From Haematobia irritans (taxonomy: Eukaryota > Arthropoda > Insecta > Diptera > Muscidae): a stretch of DNA of 64,000 bases. Position numbers and translations under genes: made by a program. Positions 34,263 through 46,667 of this stretch are shown piece by piece; positions within the stretch are counted from its first letter, which is position 1; each line of letters starts with the position of its first letter. The stretch is from contig NC_134401.1 of assembly GCF_050003625.1 (NCBI RefSeq), positions 97,070,852 to 97,134,851 of the forward strand. Direction: 5' to 3'. Under the pieces are notes generated by a model, which was not told where the DNA came from, did not search any database, and saw only the letters and a program-made list of their open reading frames with translations.

Positions 34263-35817
34263 TTTCAAAGCCGTTGCACTGAATTTGCATCACTTCTTTA
34301 GGTGTGATCCGACTTCAATGTCCTGGATGTAAATTAAAAAAATCTGCGATATTTAGTCAAATAAATATTTTTTATAATTTTTAATGGATTAACGGAAACG
34401 TTTGACCTCAAATATTTTCAAAAATTCACAATTTTTATACCCTCCACCATAGGATGGGGGGTATATTAACTTTGTCATTCCGTTTGTAACACATCGAAAT
34501 ATTGCTCTAAGACCCCATAAAGTATATATATTCTGGGTCGTGGTGAAATTCTGAGTCGATCTGAGCCTGTCTGTCCGTCCGTCCGCCCGTCCGTCTGTTG
34601 AAATCACGCTAACTTCCGAACGAAACAAGCTATCGACTTTAAACTTGGCACAAGTAGTTGTTATTGATGTAGGTCGGATGGTATTGCAAATGGGCCATAT
34701 CGGTCCACTTTTTCGTATAGCCCCCATATAAACGGACCCCCAAATTTGGCTTGCGAGGCCTCTAAGAGAAGCAAATTTCATCCGATCCGGCTGAAATTTG
34801 GTACATGGTGTTAGTATATGGTCTCTAACAACCATGAAAAAATTGGTCCATATCGGTCCATAATTATATATAGCCCCCATATAAACCGATCCCCCGATTT
34901 GGCTTGCGGAACCTCTAAGAGAAGCAAATTTCATCCGATCTAGCTGAAATTTGGTACATGGTGTTAGTATATCGCCTCTAACAACCATGCAAAAATTGGT
35001 CCATATCGGTCCATAAGTATATATAGCCCCCATATAAACCGATCACCAGATTTGACCTCCGGAGCCTCTTAGAAGACCAAAATTCATCTGATTCAGTTGA
35101 AATTTGGTACGTGATGTTAATATATGGCCTCAAACACCCATGCAAAAATTGGTCCATATCGGTCCATAATTATATATAGGCCCCATATAAACCGATCCCC
35201 AGATTTGACCTCCGGAGCACCTTGGAAGAGCAAAATTCTTCCCATTCGGTTGAAATTTGGTACGTGATGTTAGTATAGGGTATCCAACAACCATGCAGGA
35301 ATTAGTTCCTATCAGTCCATAATAATATATAGCTCCCATATAAATCGATCCCCAGATTTGACTTCCGGTGCCTTTTGGAGAAGCAAAATTCATCCGATCT
35401 GGTTGAAATTTGGTACGTGGTAGTAGCATATGATATTTAACAACCATGTGAGTTGAAATTTGTGGGTGACAGTCTTTGGTAGAAGTTTCTACGCAATCCA
35501 TGGTGGAGGGTACATAAGATTCGGCCTGGCCGAACTTACGGCCGTATATACTTGTTTTCAGATTGGATTTAGCATTTTTTTTTCGAAAAATTTAAATGAT
35601 TTGAAACATTTTATGAATTCTTACTCTGTTTTTAACCTATTTGAAATAAAAAAAGTTAAAATTGCCCATTAAAAATATGAAAAAAGCATGTTATATAGAA
35701 AATTGAATAAAAAATAAATAAATGGGTAGTTAAAATAAAGAACATTATTGGGAGTGCATCTTCTGGAAGTGCTTTTAAAGTTATGCCTTTAGAAGAACTT
35801 CCAATTTGTTTGCTGGG
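34263..35817 (+). mobile_element. MITE family E, split by a DINE-like element
   Basis: Left part from AGCCGTTGCACTGAATTTGC, right part 35557-35817 (GATTGGATTTAGCATTTTTT to TTGCTGGG). The left end is missing. Confidence 0.5.
34438..35556 (-). mobile_element. DINE-like family B, full length, reverse
   Basis: Starts with the hairpin TATACCCTCCACCATAGGATGG, then (TA)4, a ~33-bp conserved stretch and a GTCY block (CTGTCTGTCCGTCCGTCCGC, 34568 on), exactly the mini-me order. Central repeats are ~153 bp apart (anchors near 34842, 34996, 35149). Ends GATTCGGCCTGGCCGAACTT and GTATATACTTGTT. It sits inside MITE family E. Confidence 0.75.
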
Positions 35818-35994
35818 TAGTGGATGCTGATGAGGAATGTGGTAATTCCGAAACATGCGTCCATCCAACCATCTTGCAGTCTATAGGGCTTTGCCCAAAT
35901 AAATTTGCCAAACATTATTTTCCTCTGTTGGTTAAGCTACACTTGTAGTTTAGTCAATGCATAGTTTTAAGCTGAAATCAAAAACAACAACAAT
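35818..35994 (+). mobile_element. Hammerhead-bearing element (family D), 5'-truncated
   Basis: From the ribozyme through GGGCTTTGCCC, AAGCTACACTTGTAGTTT and a CAACAACAA tail. The ~57 bases seen upstream of the ribozyme in the copy at 62628 are absent. A minisatellite array follows immediately. Confidence 0.7.
35822..35866 (+). ncRNA. Hammerhead ribozyme, copy 1
   Basis: Self-cleaving RNA motif. Stem I GGATG (35822-35826) pairs with CATCC (35862-35866). Core CTGATGA (35827-35833). Stem II GGAAT / ATTCC with a 6-nt loop. GAAA at 35850-35853. Very short stem III AC-ATGC-GT. Predicted cleavage after GTC, at 35861/35862. The distal stem I strand CTTGCAG (35873-35879) has lost its upstream partner here. 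The short stem III is like that reported for Penelope-like and related retroelement hammerheads. Confidence 0.8.
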
Positions 35995-36187
35995 GAAATA
36001 AAATTTTGACAAAATTTTCTATAAAAATGAAATTTTAACTTAATATTCTATAGAAATAAAATTTTGAAAAAATTTTTCTGTAGAAATAAAATTTTGACAA
36101 AATTTTCTATAAAAATAAAATTTTGACATTAGTTTCGATAGACATAAAACAATAAAAAAAAAATTCTATAGAAATAGAATTTTGACA
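35995..36187 (+). repeat. 29-bp minisatellite array
   Basis: About 6 units in the same sense as 31885, starting right after the CAACAACAA tail of element D. Confidence 0.8.
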
Positions 36188-36450
36188 AAAAAGTCTGCTG
36201 TGAGTAAGTTCTCACTTTTGGAAGATGTAGTAAGTTTCCATCAAATCGTTTATAACACCATAATATAAAGTAACGTAATAAAACATTTCATTTGAAGGAA
36301 AGACAGTTTTTACTAACGACGAAAAGTTGATCAAAAACTTAAAAATAAGAATTTTGTTCTTAAATTTGGTAGATTTTGGATAATATTTTCTTAAAATTCT
36401 GGATTTTTATTTTTATCACGGGTGGCAACCGTGCCACATACCTGGCCACA
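36188..36450 (+). repeat. Array flank, inverted match of 37196-37440
   Basis: GAGTAAGTTCTCAC, TTACTAACGACGAAA, TTGGTAGATTTTGG, GGGTGGCAACCGTG occur in this order; their reverse complements occur in reverse order at 37196-37440. Confidence 0.6.
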
Positions 36451-37195
36451 TAGTTTTTTCCGCAAATTAGAAATTAATCTAGCTAAACATACGGACCGAC
36501 GGATATAGTTAAATTGCTATATCATTAATATTTGTTTTTAGTTCGGAAAATTATGTGTATAATTCTGTAATTTTATCAACTTTAAATTTCTACTTCCTTA
36601 GTTAAATCAAGTAGAGGGCGATACAATTTCCCTTCCAGTACCAATATAACCACAACTTAAATTTCCAAACATGGTACTAAAACGCAAATGAAAGGCAATG
36701 GGATATCCATTGCTGTTAACAACTTTCATTCCGCTTATCCAAACTTTGCATGGATACTGAAGGACTTAACAAATAACAGAAGTCAATGTTTTAGTTTCAC
36801 GGGAGCAAGTTTCTACACTAACGCCAAAATTCCCCAAAGACAATCCCATGGAACTTAGTACTACAGTTGAGTACGTAAACGTATATGTACGTATGTCTAT
36901 TGAAAATATAACTATGTATGGGCGTCAATAGTTTATAATGATGATGCATTTTCCTGCAGATGATGCTCTCTCAGCACCACCATAACTATGATTGCTCGTT
37001 CCCATATTATTTGAAAATTCTAAGGAAAAAAATTTGATTGTATGGAAAATGTTTTTATATCCTACAGTTATATAGGGCTATAGGGAGTGAGAATGGATAA
37101 ACGTCATATTCATAATTCTATCTAGCGGCTTTAAAACAATTTTCATAGGATGAGATGTATACTAATTTTGTCATTCAGTTTGAAACACACACAAA
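36451..37195. other. Spacer between inverted repeat arms, unassigned
   Basis: About 745 bp of AT-rich sequence with no recognisable coding motif, between the inverted flanks. Confidence 0.4.
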
Positions 37196-37439
37196 AATAT
37201 GACCCATATTTTTGTGTGTGTTTCAGGACCACGGTTACCACTCGTGTCAAAAATAATCTACCAAAATTTCAAGAAAATTTTATCAAAACTTTACCAAATT
37301 TGTTATTTTGAAATTTTTGATCAAAATTTCGTCGTTAGTGAAAAAATGTATTTCCTTCGAATGGAATGTTTTATTATGTTATTTTATATTATGATCAAGG
37401 GAAACTTACTACTTCTGCCAAAAGAGAGAGCTTACTCAA

Positions 37440-38207
37440 ATTTTATTTCTGTAGAACATTTTGTCAAAATTTTATTGTTATAGAAAAATTTGTCAAAATT
37501 TTATTTTTATAGAAAATTTAAGCAAAATTTTATTTTTATAGAAACTTTTGTCAAAATTTTATTTTTATAGAAAATTTTGTCAAAATTTTATTTTTATAAA
37601 AATAATTGTTAAAATTTCATTTCTATAAAATATTTTGTCAAAATTTCATTTCTATAAAACATTTTGTTTTTATTTTATTTGTATAGAAAATTTTGTCAAA
37701 ATTTCGTTTCTATAGAAAAATTTTGTTAAAATTTTATTTTTATAGAAAATTTTGTCAAAATTTTATTTTTATAGAAAATTTTGTCAAAATTTTATTTTTA
37801 TAGAAGCCATTGTAAAATTTTATTTTTATAGAAAATTTTGTCAAAATTTTATTTTTACAGATACAATTGTTAAAATTTTATTTCTATAGAATATTTTGTC
37901 GAAATTTATTTCTATAGAAAATTTTGTCAAAATTTTATTTCTTTAGAAAAATTTGTCAAAATTTAACTTCTTTAGAAAATTTTGTCAAAATTTTATTTCT
38001 ATTTTTTATAGAAGCAATTATTAAAATTTTATTTCTATAGAATATTTTGTCAAAATTTTATTTCTATAGAAATATTTGTCAAAATTTTATTTCTATAGAA
38101 AAATTTGTCAAAATTTTACTTCTTTAGAAAATTTTGTCAAAATTTCATTTCCATAGAAAATTTTGTCAAAATTTTATTTCTATAGAAAATTTTGTCAAAA
38201 TTGTATT
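37440..38207 (-). repeat. 29-bp minisatellite array, inverted
   Basis: About 26 units as TTTTGTCAAAATTTTATTT + CTATAGAAAA, i.e. the opposite orientation to almost all other arrays. The left flank CAAAAGAGAGAGCTTACTC recurs at 39492. Confidence 0.85.
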
Positions 38208-39430
38208 TATACCCTTCACCACTACTGTGGTACAGGGTATAATAAGTTTGTGCATTTGTATGTAACGCCAAGAAGGAGTAATCATAGACCAACCTTTTAG
38301 TATACGGATCGGCTTAGAATTAAATTCTGAGTCGATTTAGCGATGTCCGTCTGTCTGTCTGTCCGTCTGTCTGTCCGTCTGTCTATCCGTCTGTTGATGT
38401 ATTTTTGTGTGCAAAGTACAGCTCGCAGTTTTAGTCCGATTGTCCTAAAATTTGGTATAGGGTCCTGTTTCGGCTCAAAGACGATCCCTATTGATTTTGG
38501 AAAAAATCGGTTCAGATTTAGATATAGCAGCCATATATATTTTTCACCGATCTGGTCATAATTGGCGAGTATATCAACCGATCTTCCTCAAATTCCGTAT
38601 ATCCGAATATTTTATGAGTCTCAAAAAACTTGCAAAATATCAGCAAAATCGGTTCAGATTTAGATATAGCTCCCATATATAGCTTTCGCCCGATTTACAC
38701 TCATTTGCCCACAGAGGCCAATTTTTTGCTCCGATTTAGTTGAAATTTTGCATAGGGAGTAGAATTTGCGTTGTAACTATGCGTGCCAAATTTCCTTGAA
38801 ATCGGTTCAGAATTGGATATATCTCCCATATAAGGCTTTCGCCCGATTTACACTCATATGACCACAGAGGCCAATTTTTAACTCCGATTTAGTTGAAATT
38901 TTGCACAGGGAGTAGAATTAGTATTATAGCTATGCGTGCCAAATTTGGTTGAAATCGGTTCAGATTTAGATATAGCTCCCATATATATGTTTTTCTGATT
39001 TCGACAAAAATGGTCAAAATACCAACATTTTCCTTGTAAAATCGCCACTGCTTAGTCGAAAAGTTGTAAAAATGACTCTAATTTTCCTAAACTTGTAATA
39101 CATATATATCGAGCGATAAATCATAAATAAACTTTTTCGAAGTTTCCTTAAAATTGCTTCAGATTTAAACGTTTCCCATATTTTTTTACTAACATTGTGT
39201 TCCACCCTAGTGCATTAGCCGACTTAAATTTTGAGTCTATAGATTTTGTAGAAGTCTTTCAAATTCTTCCAGATCGAGTGATATTTAAATGTATGTATTT
39301 GGGGCAAACCTTTATATATAGCCCCCAACACATTTGACGGATGTGATATGGTATCGAAAATTTAGATCTACAAAGTGGTGCAGGGTATAATATAGTCGGC
39401 CCCGCCCGACTTTAGACTTTCCCTACTTGT
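38208..39430 (-). mobile_element. DINE-like family A inside the minisatellite
   Basis: Hairpin CCCTTCACCACTACTGTGGTACAGGG at 38212, GTCY block GTCCGTCTGTCTGTCTGTCC (38345-38395), central repeats, and end TAGTCGGCCCCGCCCGAC...CCCTACTTGT. Confidence 0.7.
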
Positions 39431-41510
39431 TTATTGTGTTATTTTATATTATGATATTATAAACAATTCTAGGGAAACATACTACTTCTGCCAAAAGAGA
39501 GAGCTTACTCAAATTTTATTTCTGAAGAACATTTTGTCAAAATTTTATTTTTATAGAAAATTTTGTCAAAATTTTATTTTTATAAAAACAATTGTTAAAA
39601 TTTCATCTCTATAGACAATTTTGTCAAAATTTCATTTCTATAGAAAATTTTGTTTTTATTTTATTTCTATAGAAAATTTTGTCCAAATTTTATTTTTATA
39701 GAAAATTTTGTCGAAATTTTATTTTTATAGAAACAATTGTTAAAATTTTATTTCTATAGAATATTTTGTCAAAATTTTATGTTTATAGAAAATTTTGTCA
39801 AAATTTTATTTTTATAAAAACAATTGTTAAAATTTCATTTCTATAGAATATTTTGTCAAAATTTCATTTCTATAGAAAATTTTGTAAAAATTTTATTTTT
39901 ATAGTAAATTTTGTCAACATTTTATTTTTATAGAAAATTTTGTCAAGATTTTATTTTTATAGAAAATTTTGTCAACATTTTATTTTTTATAGAAAATGTT
40001 GTCAAAATTTTATTTTTATAGAAGCAATTGTTAAAATTCTATTTTTATAGAAAATTTGTTCAAAATTTTATTTTTATAGAAAATTTTGGCAAAATTTTAT
40101 TTTTATAGAAAATTTTGTCAACATTTTATTTTTATAGAAAATTTTGTCAAAATTTTATTTTCATAGAAAATTTTGTCAACATTTTATTTCTATAGAATAA
40201 TTTGTTAAAATTTTATTTCTATTGAAATTTTTGTCAAAATTTTATTTTTATAGAAAATTTTGTCAAAATGTTATTTCTATAGAAAATTTGTCAAAATTTT
40301 ACTTCTTTAGAAAATTTTGTCAAAATTTTATTTCCATAGAAAATTATGTCAAAATTTTATTTCTATAGAAAAGTTTGTCAAAATTTTATTTCTATAGAAA
40401 ATTTTGTCAAAAGTTCAGTGCTATAGAAAATTTAGCAAAACTTTATTTCTACACATTATTGTGTCAAAATTTTATTTCTATAGAATATTTTGTCAAAATT
40501 TCATTTCTATAGAAAATTTGGTCAAAATTTTATTTTTATAGAAAATTTGGTCAAAATTTTATTTTTATAGAAACAATTGTTAAAATTTTATTTCTATAGA
40601 ATATTTTGTCAAAATTGTATTTTTATAGAAAACTCTGTCAAGATTTTATTTGTATAGAAAATTTTGTCAAAATTTATTTTTAGAGAAAATTTGGTCAAAA
40701 TTTTATTTTTATAAAAACAACTGTTAAAATTTTATTTCTATAGAATATTTTTATTTTAATTTCTATAGAATATTTGCATTTCTATAGAAAATTTTGTTTT
40801 TGTTTTATTTGTATAGAAAATTTGATCAAAATTTCATTTCTATAGAAAATTTTATCTTTATTTTATTTGTATAGTAAATTTTGTCAACATTTTAGTTTTA
40901 TAGGAAATTTTGTCAAAATTTTATTTTTGTGGAAAATTTTGTCAAAATTTTGTTTTTATAGAATATTTTGTCAAAATTTCATTTCCATAGAAAATGTAGA
41001 CTTTATTTTATTTGTGTAGAAAATTTTGTAAAAATTTTTATTTTTATAGAAAATTTTGTAAAAATTTTATTTTTATAGAAAATTTTGTAAAAATTTTTAT
41101 TTTTATAGAAAATTTTGCCAAAATTTTATTTTTATAGAAAAATTTGTCAAAATTTTATTTTTATAGAAAAATTTTTCAAAATTTTTTTTCTATAGAATAT
41201 TTTGTCAAAATTTTATGTGTATATAAAATTTTGTCAAAATGTTACTTCTAAAGAATATTTTGTCAAAATTTAATTTTTATAGAAAATTTTGGCAAAATTT
41301 TATTTTTATAGAAAATTTTATTTTTATAGAAAATTTTGTCAAAATTTTATTTTTATAGAAAAATTTAGTCAAAATATTATTTTTATAGGATATTTGGTCA
41401 AAATTGTATTTCCACATAAAATTTTGTCAAAATTGTAGTTCTACACAAAATTTTGTCAAAATTTTATATTTATCGAAGATTTTATCAAAATTTTATTTCT
41501 ATAGAAAATC
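39431..41510 (-). repeat. 29-bp minisatellite array, inverted, ~2 kb
   Basis: About 68 units in the same orientation as 37440. The first 85 bp repeat the flank seen at 37372-37440 (TTATTTTATATTATGAT, CTACTTCTGCCAAAAGAGAG). Confidence 0.85.
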
Positions 41511-41539
41511 ATTATTCAAGGCTGTATCGTTACACCACT

Positions 41540-41591
41540 TGTATAAACATAATTTCTAAATGAGCCTAATATAACGGGCTGCTACTACACC
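41540..41591 (+). mobile_element. Decayed SINE/LINE tail
   Basis: TCTAAATGAGCCTAATATAACGGGCTGCTACTACACC type text resembles the shared 3' tail (AGTGAGCCTGATACATCGGG). Confidence 0.4.
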
Positions 41592-41593
41592 TA

Positions 41594-42268
41594 GACTGAA
41601 AAAATATTAACGTGATATTAAAAATGACGCGACCTAAATTTTAGGAAGCGAAATTTACAAAATGTAAAGAACAAATTCCTTTAAAATAATGAAATTTTAA
41701 CTAAAATAAAGTTTATAATCTTTGCTTCAAAAATTTTTTTCATTAAATTTAGGACACAAATTTTGTAAATTTGCGTCCCTTCGTTAAAGTCGCATACCTT
41801 TGAACTAATGCTTATTTTCCTTAAAGTAAAGAAACACATTTTGGATTTAAAGAAATTGTCCTTAAATTAACTGAAATATTGAAACTTTAGATTTAAGATG
41901 AAAAAGCTTCAAATATAGGCTAAGACTTATTTTGAGGACTTAGCGTCTTTGGTTAAAGTTTTTTTGGAATTAATAAAATATTTTACTTTGAAGTATCCGT
42001 TATAATTTGGATTTTTAAACTGGCATTTGTTTGTATGTGTCATTAATAATCCGCGAAAATAGAATGAACATTTAATAAAGATCTGTATCTTAATTTTAAT
42101 TTTATTGGCCCTAGATTTAAAGCCAGATAGGTCGCTAAAAATTTCTTTATTTTAAAGAAGCCGCATCGTTGGCTCGCAATCAATACCAAAATCCTTAAAT
42201 CAAAATAAAAATAAAAATCAATACCAAAATCAAAATCTTTGGATCCAAGTAAACTTTGTTTTTGAATG
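41594..42268 (+). mobile_element. TA-flanked MITE family F, copy 2
   Basis: 675 bp between TA at 41592-41593 and 42269-42270; ends GACTGAAAAAATATTAACG and (reversed) CATTCAAAAACAAAGTTTAC. A local A-rich duplication (AAATAAAAATAAAAATC) lies near 42205. Confidence 0.65.
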
Positions 42269-42270
42269 TA

Positions 42271-42610
42271 ACTAAATCTCTGTGATAACTTTAGATATAT
42301 GGATTAGTGTAGCAAATCTCATAGTCGTTTTCATTCGATTTGAAAGACTTTCTCTTTTGTTGAATTTTGTTAACACTTTGTGTTAACAAGTGTGCAGTAT
42401 TCTCATCAAACTGAATATAGGATTCTTGTAGTCACAGGCATAAGACAGATTTTGCGAAATAAATTAAATAGAAATGCAAAAACAAACAAATATGCATTAC
42501 ATGAAGAAATTTTAAAAGGGTATAATTGTAATAACTGGGCCTTAAAATAGGCCATTCAAAAATTATTCTAACATAAGATCGCATCATTTGACGAATTTCT
42601 TTTTGTTTTT
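42271..42610. other. No recognisable feature
   Basis: AT-rich; contains GTTAACACTTTGTGTTAAC, a near-perfect palindrome, at 42369-42387. Confidence 0.4.
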
Positions 42611-43015
42611 ATACCCCCTCCAGATTGGTGATGGGAATATAATAAGTCGAAATATCGATTTCCGGCTATATAACGAATACATAGTTTACATTGCCGAAAA
42701 TCATCAGGGAGAGATTCATAGACGATATTTCCATGTCCGTGTGTTTGTTTCTTGCAATCCCGATGCAGTCTCCAATATTGAAGCAATCTTCCTCAAATTT
42801 GCAAAGATTCGTTTTTTGGCTGCAAGCATGTCAAGTTCGAAGATGGGCTATATCGGTCCTCGTTTTGATATCTTTATTTTATTCTCTTAACCGTATACAC
42901 ACTACAGTTCTCAAAGTTTATAGAATTCTACCAAAAATGGCAGATTTTTACTGGTTGATATACTAATGGAATTCTTGATGTTTTGGTTGTTCCTCCCCAA
43001 TTAAGAGGTCCAATA
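42611..43015 (-). mobile_element. Diverged DINE-like fragment
   Basis: TATACCCCCTCCAGATTGGTGATGGG terminal hairpin, a TCCGTGTGTTTGTTTC trace of the GTCY block, and GGGCTATATCGGTCCTCG as a central-repeat trace. Confidence 0.45.
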
Positions 43016-43017
43016 TT

Positions 43018-43748
43018 CTATAGAAATAAAATTTTCACAAAATTACCAATAGAAATGAAATTGTGGAACAATTTTCATAGCAGTAAAATTGTCCAAGAAT
43101 TTACTATAGAAATAAAATTTTGATAAAATTTTATATAGGAGTGACATTTTGAAAAAAATTTCTATAGAAATAAAATTTTGACAAAATTTTCTATGGAAAT
43201 AAAATTTTGACAAAATTTTCTATGGAAATAAAATTTTGACAAAATTTTCTATGGAAATAAAATTTTGACAAAATTTTCTATGGAAATAAAATTTTGATAA
43301 AATTTTCTATACAAATAAAATTTTGATAAAATTTTCTAGAGAAATAAAAGTTTGACAAAATTTTCTATAGAAATAAAATTTTGAAAAAATTTTCTATGGA
43401 AATAAAATGTTGACAAAATTTTCAATAGAAACTAAATTTTGAGAAAATGTTCTACAAATATAAATTTTTGACAAAATTTTCTATGGAAATAAAATGTTTA
43501 CAAAATTTTCTATAGAAATACATTTTTGAGAAAATTTTCTAGAAAAATATAATTTTGACAAAATTTTCTATAGAAATAAAATTTTGAGAAAATGTTCTAC
43601 ATAAAAACAATTTTGACAACATTTTCTATAGAAATAATATTTTGAGAAAATGTTCTACAGAAATAAATTTTTGACAAACTTTTCTATAGAAATAAAATTA
43701 TGACAAAATTTTATATATGCATAAAATTTTGACAAAATTGTCAATAGA
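43018..43748 (+). repeat. 29-bp minisatellite array
   Basis: About 25 units. Several consecutive units near 43170-43290 share the variant CTATGGAAAT and are nearly identical, which points to recent local duplication. Confidence 0.85.
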
Positions 43749-43750
43749 AA

Positions 43751-45076
43751 CAAGTATATACGGCCGTAAGTTCGGCCAGGCCGAAGCTTATGTACCCTCC
43801 ACCATGGATTGCGTAGAAACTTCTACTGAAGACTGTCATCCACAATCGAATTACTTGGGTTGCGGTAACACTTGCCGATGGCAAGGTATCTTAAAACTTC
43901 CTAACACCGCAATATATACCACATAGTCCATACGTGGTATATATTAAACTAAAAAGGCCGATTAAATACGTATATAATTAAGTTTAAAATTTCTATAGAA
44001 ATAAATTTTTGACAAAATAAAATTTTGACAACATTTTCTATAGAAGGAAAATTTGCAAAAATGTTCTATAGAAATAAAATTTGGATAAAATTTTCTATAG
44101 AAATAAAATTCTGACAAAATTTTCTATAGTAATAAAATTTTGCCAAAATTTTCTATAGAAAAAAAATTTTGACAAAATTTTCTATAGAAATAACATTTTG
44201 ACAATGTTTTCTATAAAAATAAAATTTTGGTAGATTATTTTTAGCTCGAGTGGCAACCATGATTATGAACCGATTATGATTGGAGATCGCCTATATATAA
44301 CTATAGACCGATATGGACCAATTTTGGCATGGTTATTAGCGGCCTTATACTAACCCCACGTTGCAAATTTCAACCGGATCGGATGAATTTTGCTCCTCTA
44401 AGAGGCTCCGGAGATCAAATCTGGGGAACGGTTAATATGGGGTCTATATATAATTATGGACCGATATGGACCAATTCTTGCGTTTTTGTTCGAGACCACA
44501 TTCTAACACCACGTTCCAAATTTCAACCGGATCGGATGAATTTTGCTCCTCCAAGAGGCTCCGGAGGACAAATCTGGGGATCGATTTATATGGGGGCTAT
44601 ATATAATTATGGACCGATATGGACCAATTCTTGCATGGTTGTTAGAGACCATATACTAACACCACGTACCCAATTTCAACCGGATCGGATGAATTTTAGA
44701 GACCATATACTAACACCACGTACCCAATTTCAACCGGATCGGATGAATTTTGCTCCTCTAAGAGGCTCCGGAGGTCAAATCTGGGAATCGGCTTATATGA
44801 GGGCTATACGTAAAAGTGGACCGATATGGCCCATTTTCAATACCATCCGACCTACATCAATAACAACCAATTGTGCCAAGTTTCAAGTCGATAGCTTGTT
44901 TCGTTCGGAAGTTAGCGTGATTTCAACAGACGGACGGACGGACATGCTCAGATCGACTCAGAATTTCACCACGACCCAGAATATATATACTTTATGGGGT
45001 CTTAGAGCAATATTTCGATGTGTTACAAACGGAATGACAAAGTTAATATACCCCCATCCTATGGTGGAGGGTATAA
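43751..45076 (+). mobile_element. DINE-like family B with internal minisatellite
   Basis: Head CAAGTATATACGGCCGTAAG and palindrome TTCGGCCAGGCCGAA, CCCTCCACCATGGATTGCG. Then a 29-bp minisatellite block (43985-44230), the link GGTAGATTATTTTTAGCTCG and GTGGCAACCATG, four ~153-bp repeats, ACAGACGGACGGACGGACAT at 44929, and the hairpin ending CCTATGGTGGAGGGTATA. A 59-bp piece is duplicated in tandem near 44640-44755. Confidence 0.75.
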
Positions 45077-45078
45077 TA

Positions 45079-45541
45079 AAAATTTGGCAAAATTTTCTAT
45101 AGAAATAAAATTTTGCCAAATTTTCCATTAAAAAAATTTTTTTGACAAAATTTTATATAGAAATAGAATTTTGACAAAATCTTCTATAGAAATGAAATTT
45201 TACAACAATTTTCATAGCAATGACATTTTCCAAGAATTTACTTTAGAATTTTCCAAGAATTTACATTAGAAATAAAATTTTGAGAAAATTTTCTATAGAA
45301 ATAAATATAGAAATAAAATATGGAGAAAATAGAAAAAAAAATAAAATAAAAATAAAAAAAAAATAAAAAAAAAATTCTATACAAATAAAATTTTGATCAA
45401 ATTTTGTGTAGAAATAAATTTTTGACAAAATTTTCTATAGAAAAAAAAATTCACAAAGTTTTCTATAGTAATACAATTTTGAAAAATAAAATTTTGATAA
45501 AATTTTTAAATTCATAGAAATACAATTTTGACAAAATTTTC
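45079..45541 (+). repeat. 29-bp minisatellite array, A-rich
   Basis: About 15 units, with an AAAATAAAAATAAAAAAAAA stretch near 45340. It ends in TTTTC just before the TA-flanked element. Confidence 0.75.
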
Positions 45542-46477
45542 TACACTCTTAGAAAAATATGTTTTTCATATGTTCCGATATAAACAAAGTGTGTTTCGGG
45601 CACAATTTTAAAACACAATATATTTAAGTGCAAACATGTAATGTTCCTAAACTAACACTAAATTTTTGGGACATCTATGTTAATATGTTAAAATATATTA
45701 TGTTTGGGGCATAAATGTTTCATAAAAATCATATGTGTGAATGCAAACATATATAAATTTACAAATTTCGACTAAACATACATATGTTGTGATATTTTAT
45801 CCAAAGCGACAGAGAGAGTACAGAGAAAGAAATAGAGATGGAAACCGGGAGAGTTGACGAAAGATATCAACATAACACAGCGAAAGAATCCAAAGAGAGA
45901 AATTTTTGTGAAACTGCTTGTATGTTGTTTCGGAAAACTGTTTTATGATAAGGCCAAAAATTTGATATGCTTAAGTCTAAAAATTATTTAATTTGAATAA
46001 AGAGAATGGACATTCGGAACCAAGAGAATAGACATTTGAAAAAAAGCATGTGTTTTCGCCTTGAGAGCAGCATTTTATGTATGTGTGGACATGTGTTTTG
46101 TTTATCATTTTGGCATTATGGGAACAATTTTTTTCTTGGTGCGTTAAAAGAAATCAGGGGTCTTCATAAAAATAACGAAAGGGCACTATTCTCTTTTAGA
46201 GTTGGGACAGTAAAATGAAATAAGGAGGAAATAGTGAAAAATTACACAGTAAAATGTATAAAAACAAAGTTTAGTTCCTCTTCATTAATAAGTAGTCCAA
46301 GAGGAGTTGACGGACACCTTCAAATATATAAGACGGACACCTTCAATCAATCAAAATCAATTTCGTTTATATCAAGCACTGTTAATGACTATAAATCTTT
46401 AATAACCCACATTTCGAAGTTTCATTATAAAAAATTTATATAGTATAAATATAAATGTCTAAATTAAAAAAAAAAGT

Positions 46478-46556
46478 GTTCGGTCGGAGCAGGGATTGAA
46501 CCCACGACCCTTTGCATTCAAGGCAGACATGCTAACCACTGCTCCACGTGGCAAAC
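46478..46556 (-). other. tRNA-like SINE head, minus strand
   Basis: On the minus strand: A box GTGGAGCAGTGG (46537-46548) and B box GGTTCAATCCC (46492-46502). It is related to the SINE head (GGTTAGCATG, GGTCGTGGGTT). The tail of that SINE is absent. Not a confident functional tRNA. Confidence 0.6.
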
Positions 46557-46667
46557 AAATGTATGTTTCTGTTAAATAATGTTATGTTTACATGGGCTCG
46601 TGGGCGCTGCAAACTATGCTATATAAATGTAACTTATAACGATAATTATCTGCTGGTGACCATAACA

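Noticed and set aside
34389..35033. 214-codon minus-strand open frame
   Set aside because: Runs through family B central repeats and the GTCY block; the same reason applies to 44329-45102, 50415-50801 and 35130-35501.
37440..41510. LTRs of a retrotransposon (long direct repeats around 38208-39430)
   Set aside because: The repeats are minisatellite arrays plus an 80-bp flank, the middle is a DINE-like element, and there is no primer-binding site, polypurine tract or gag-pol.
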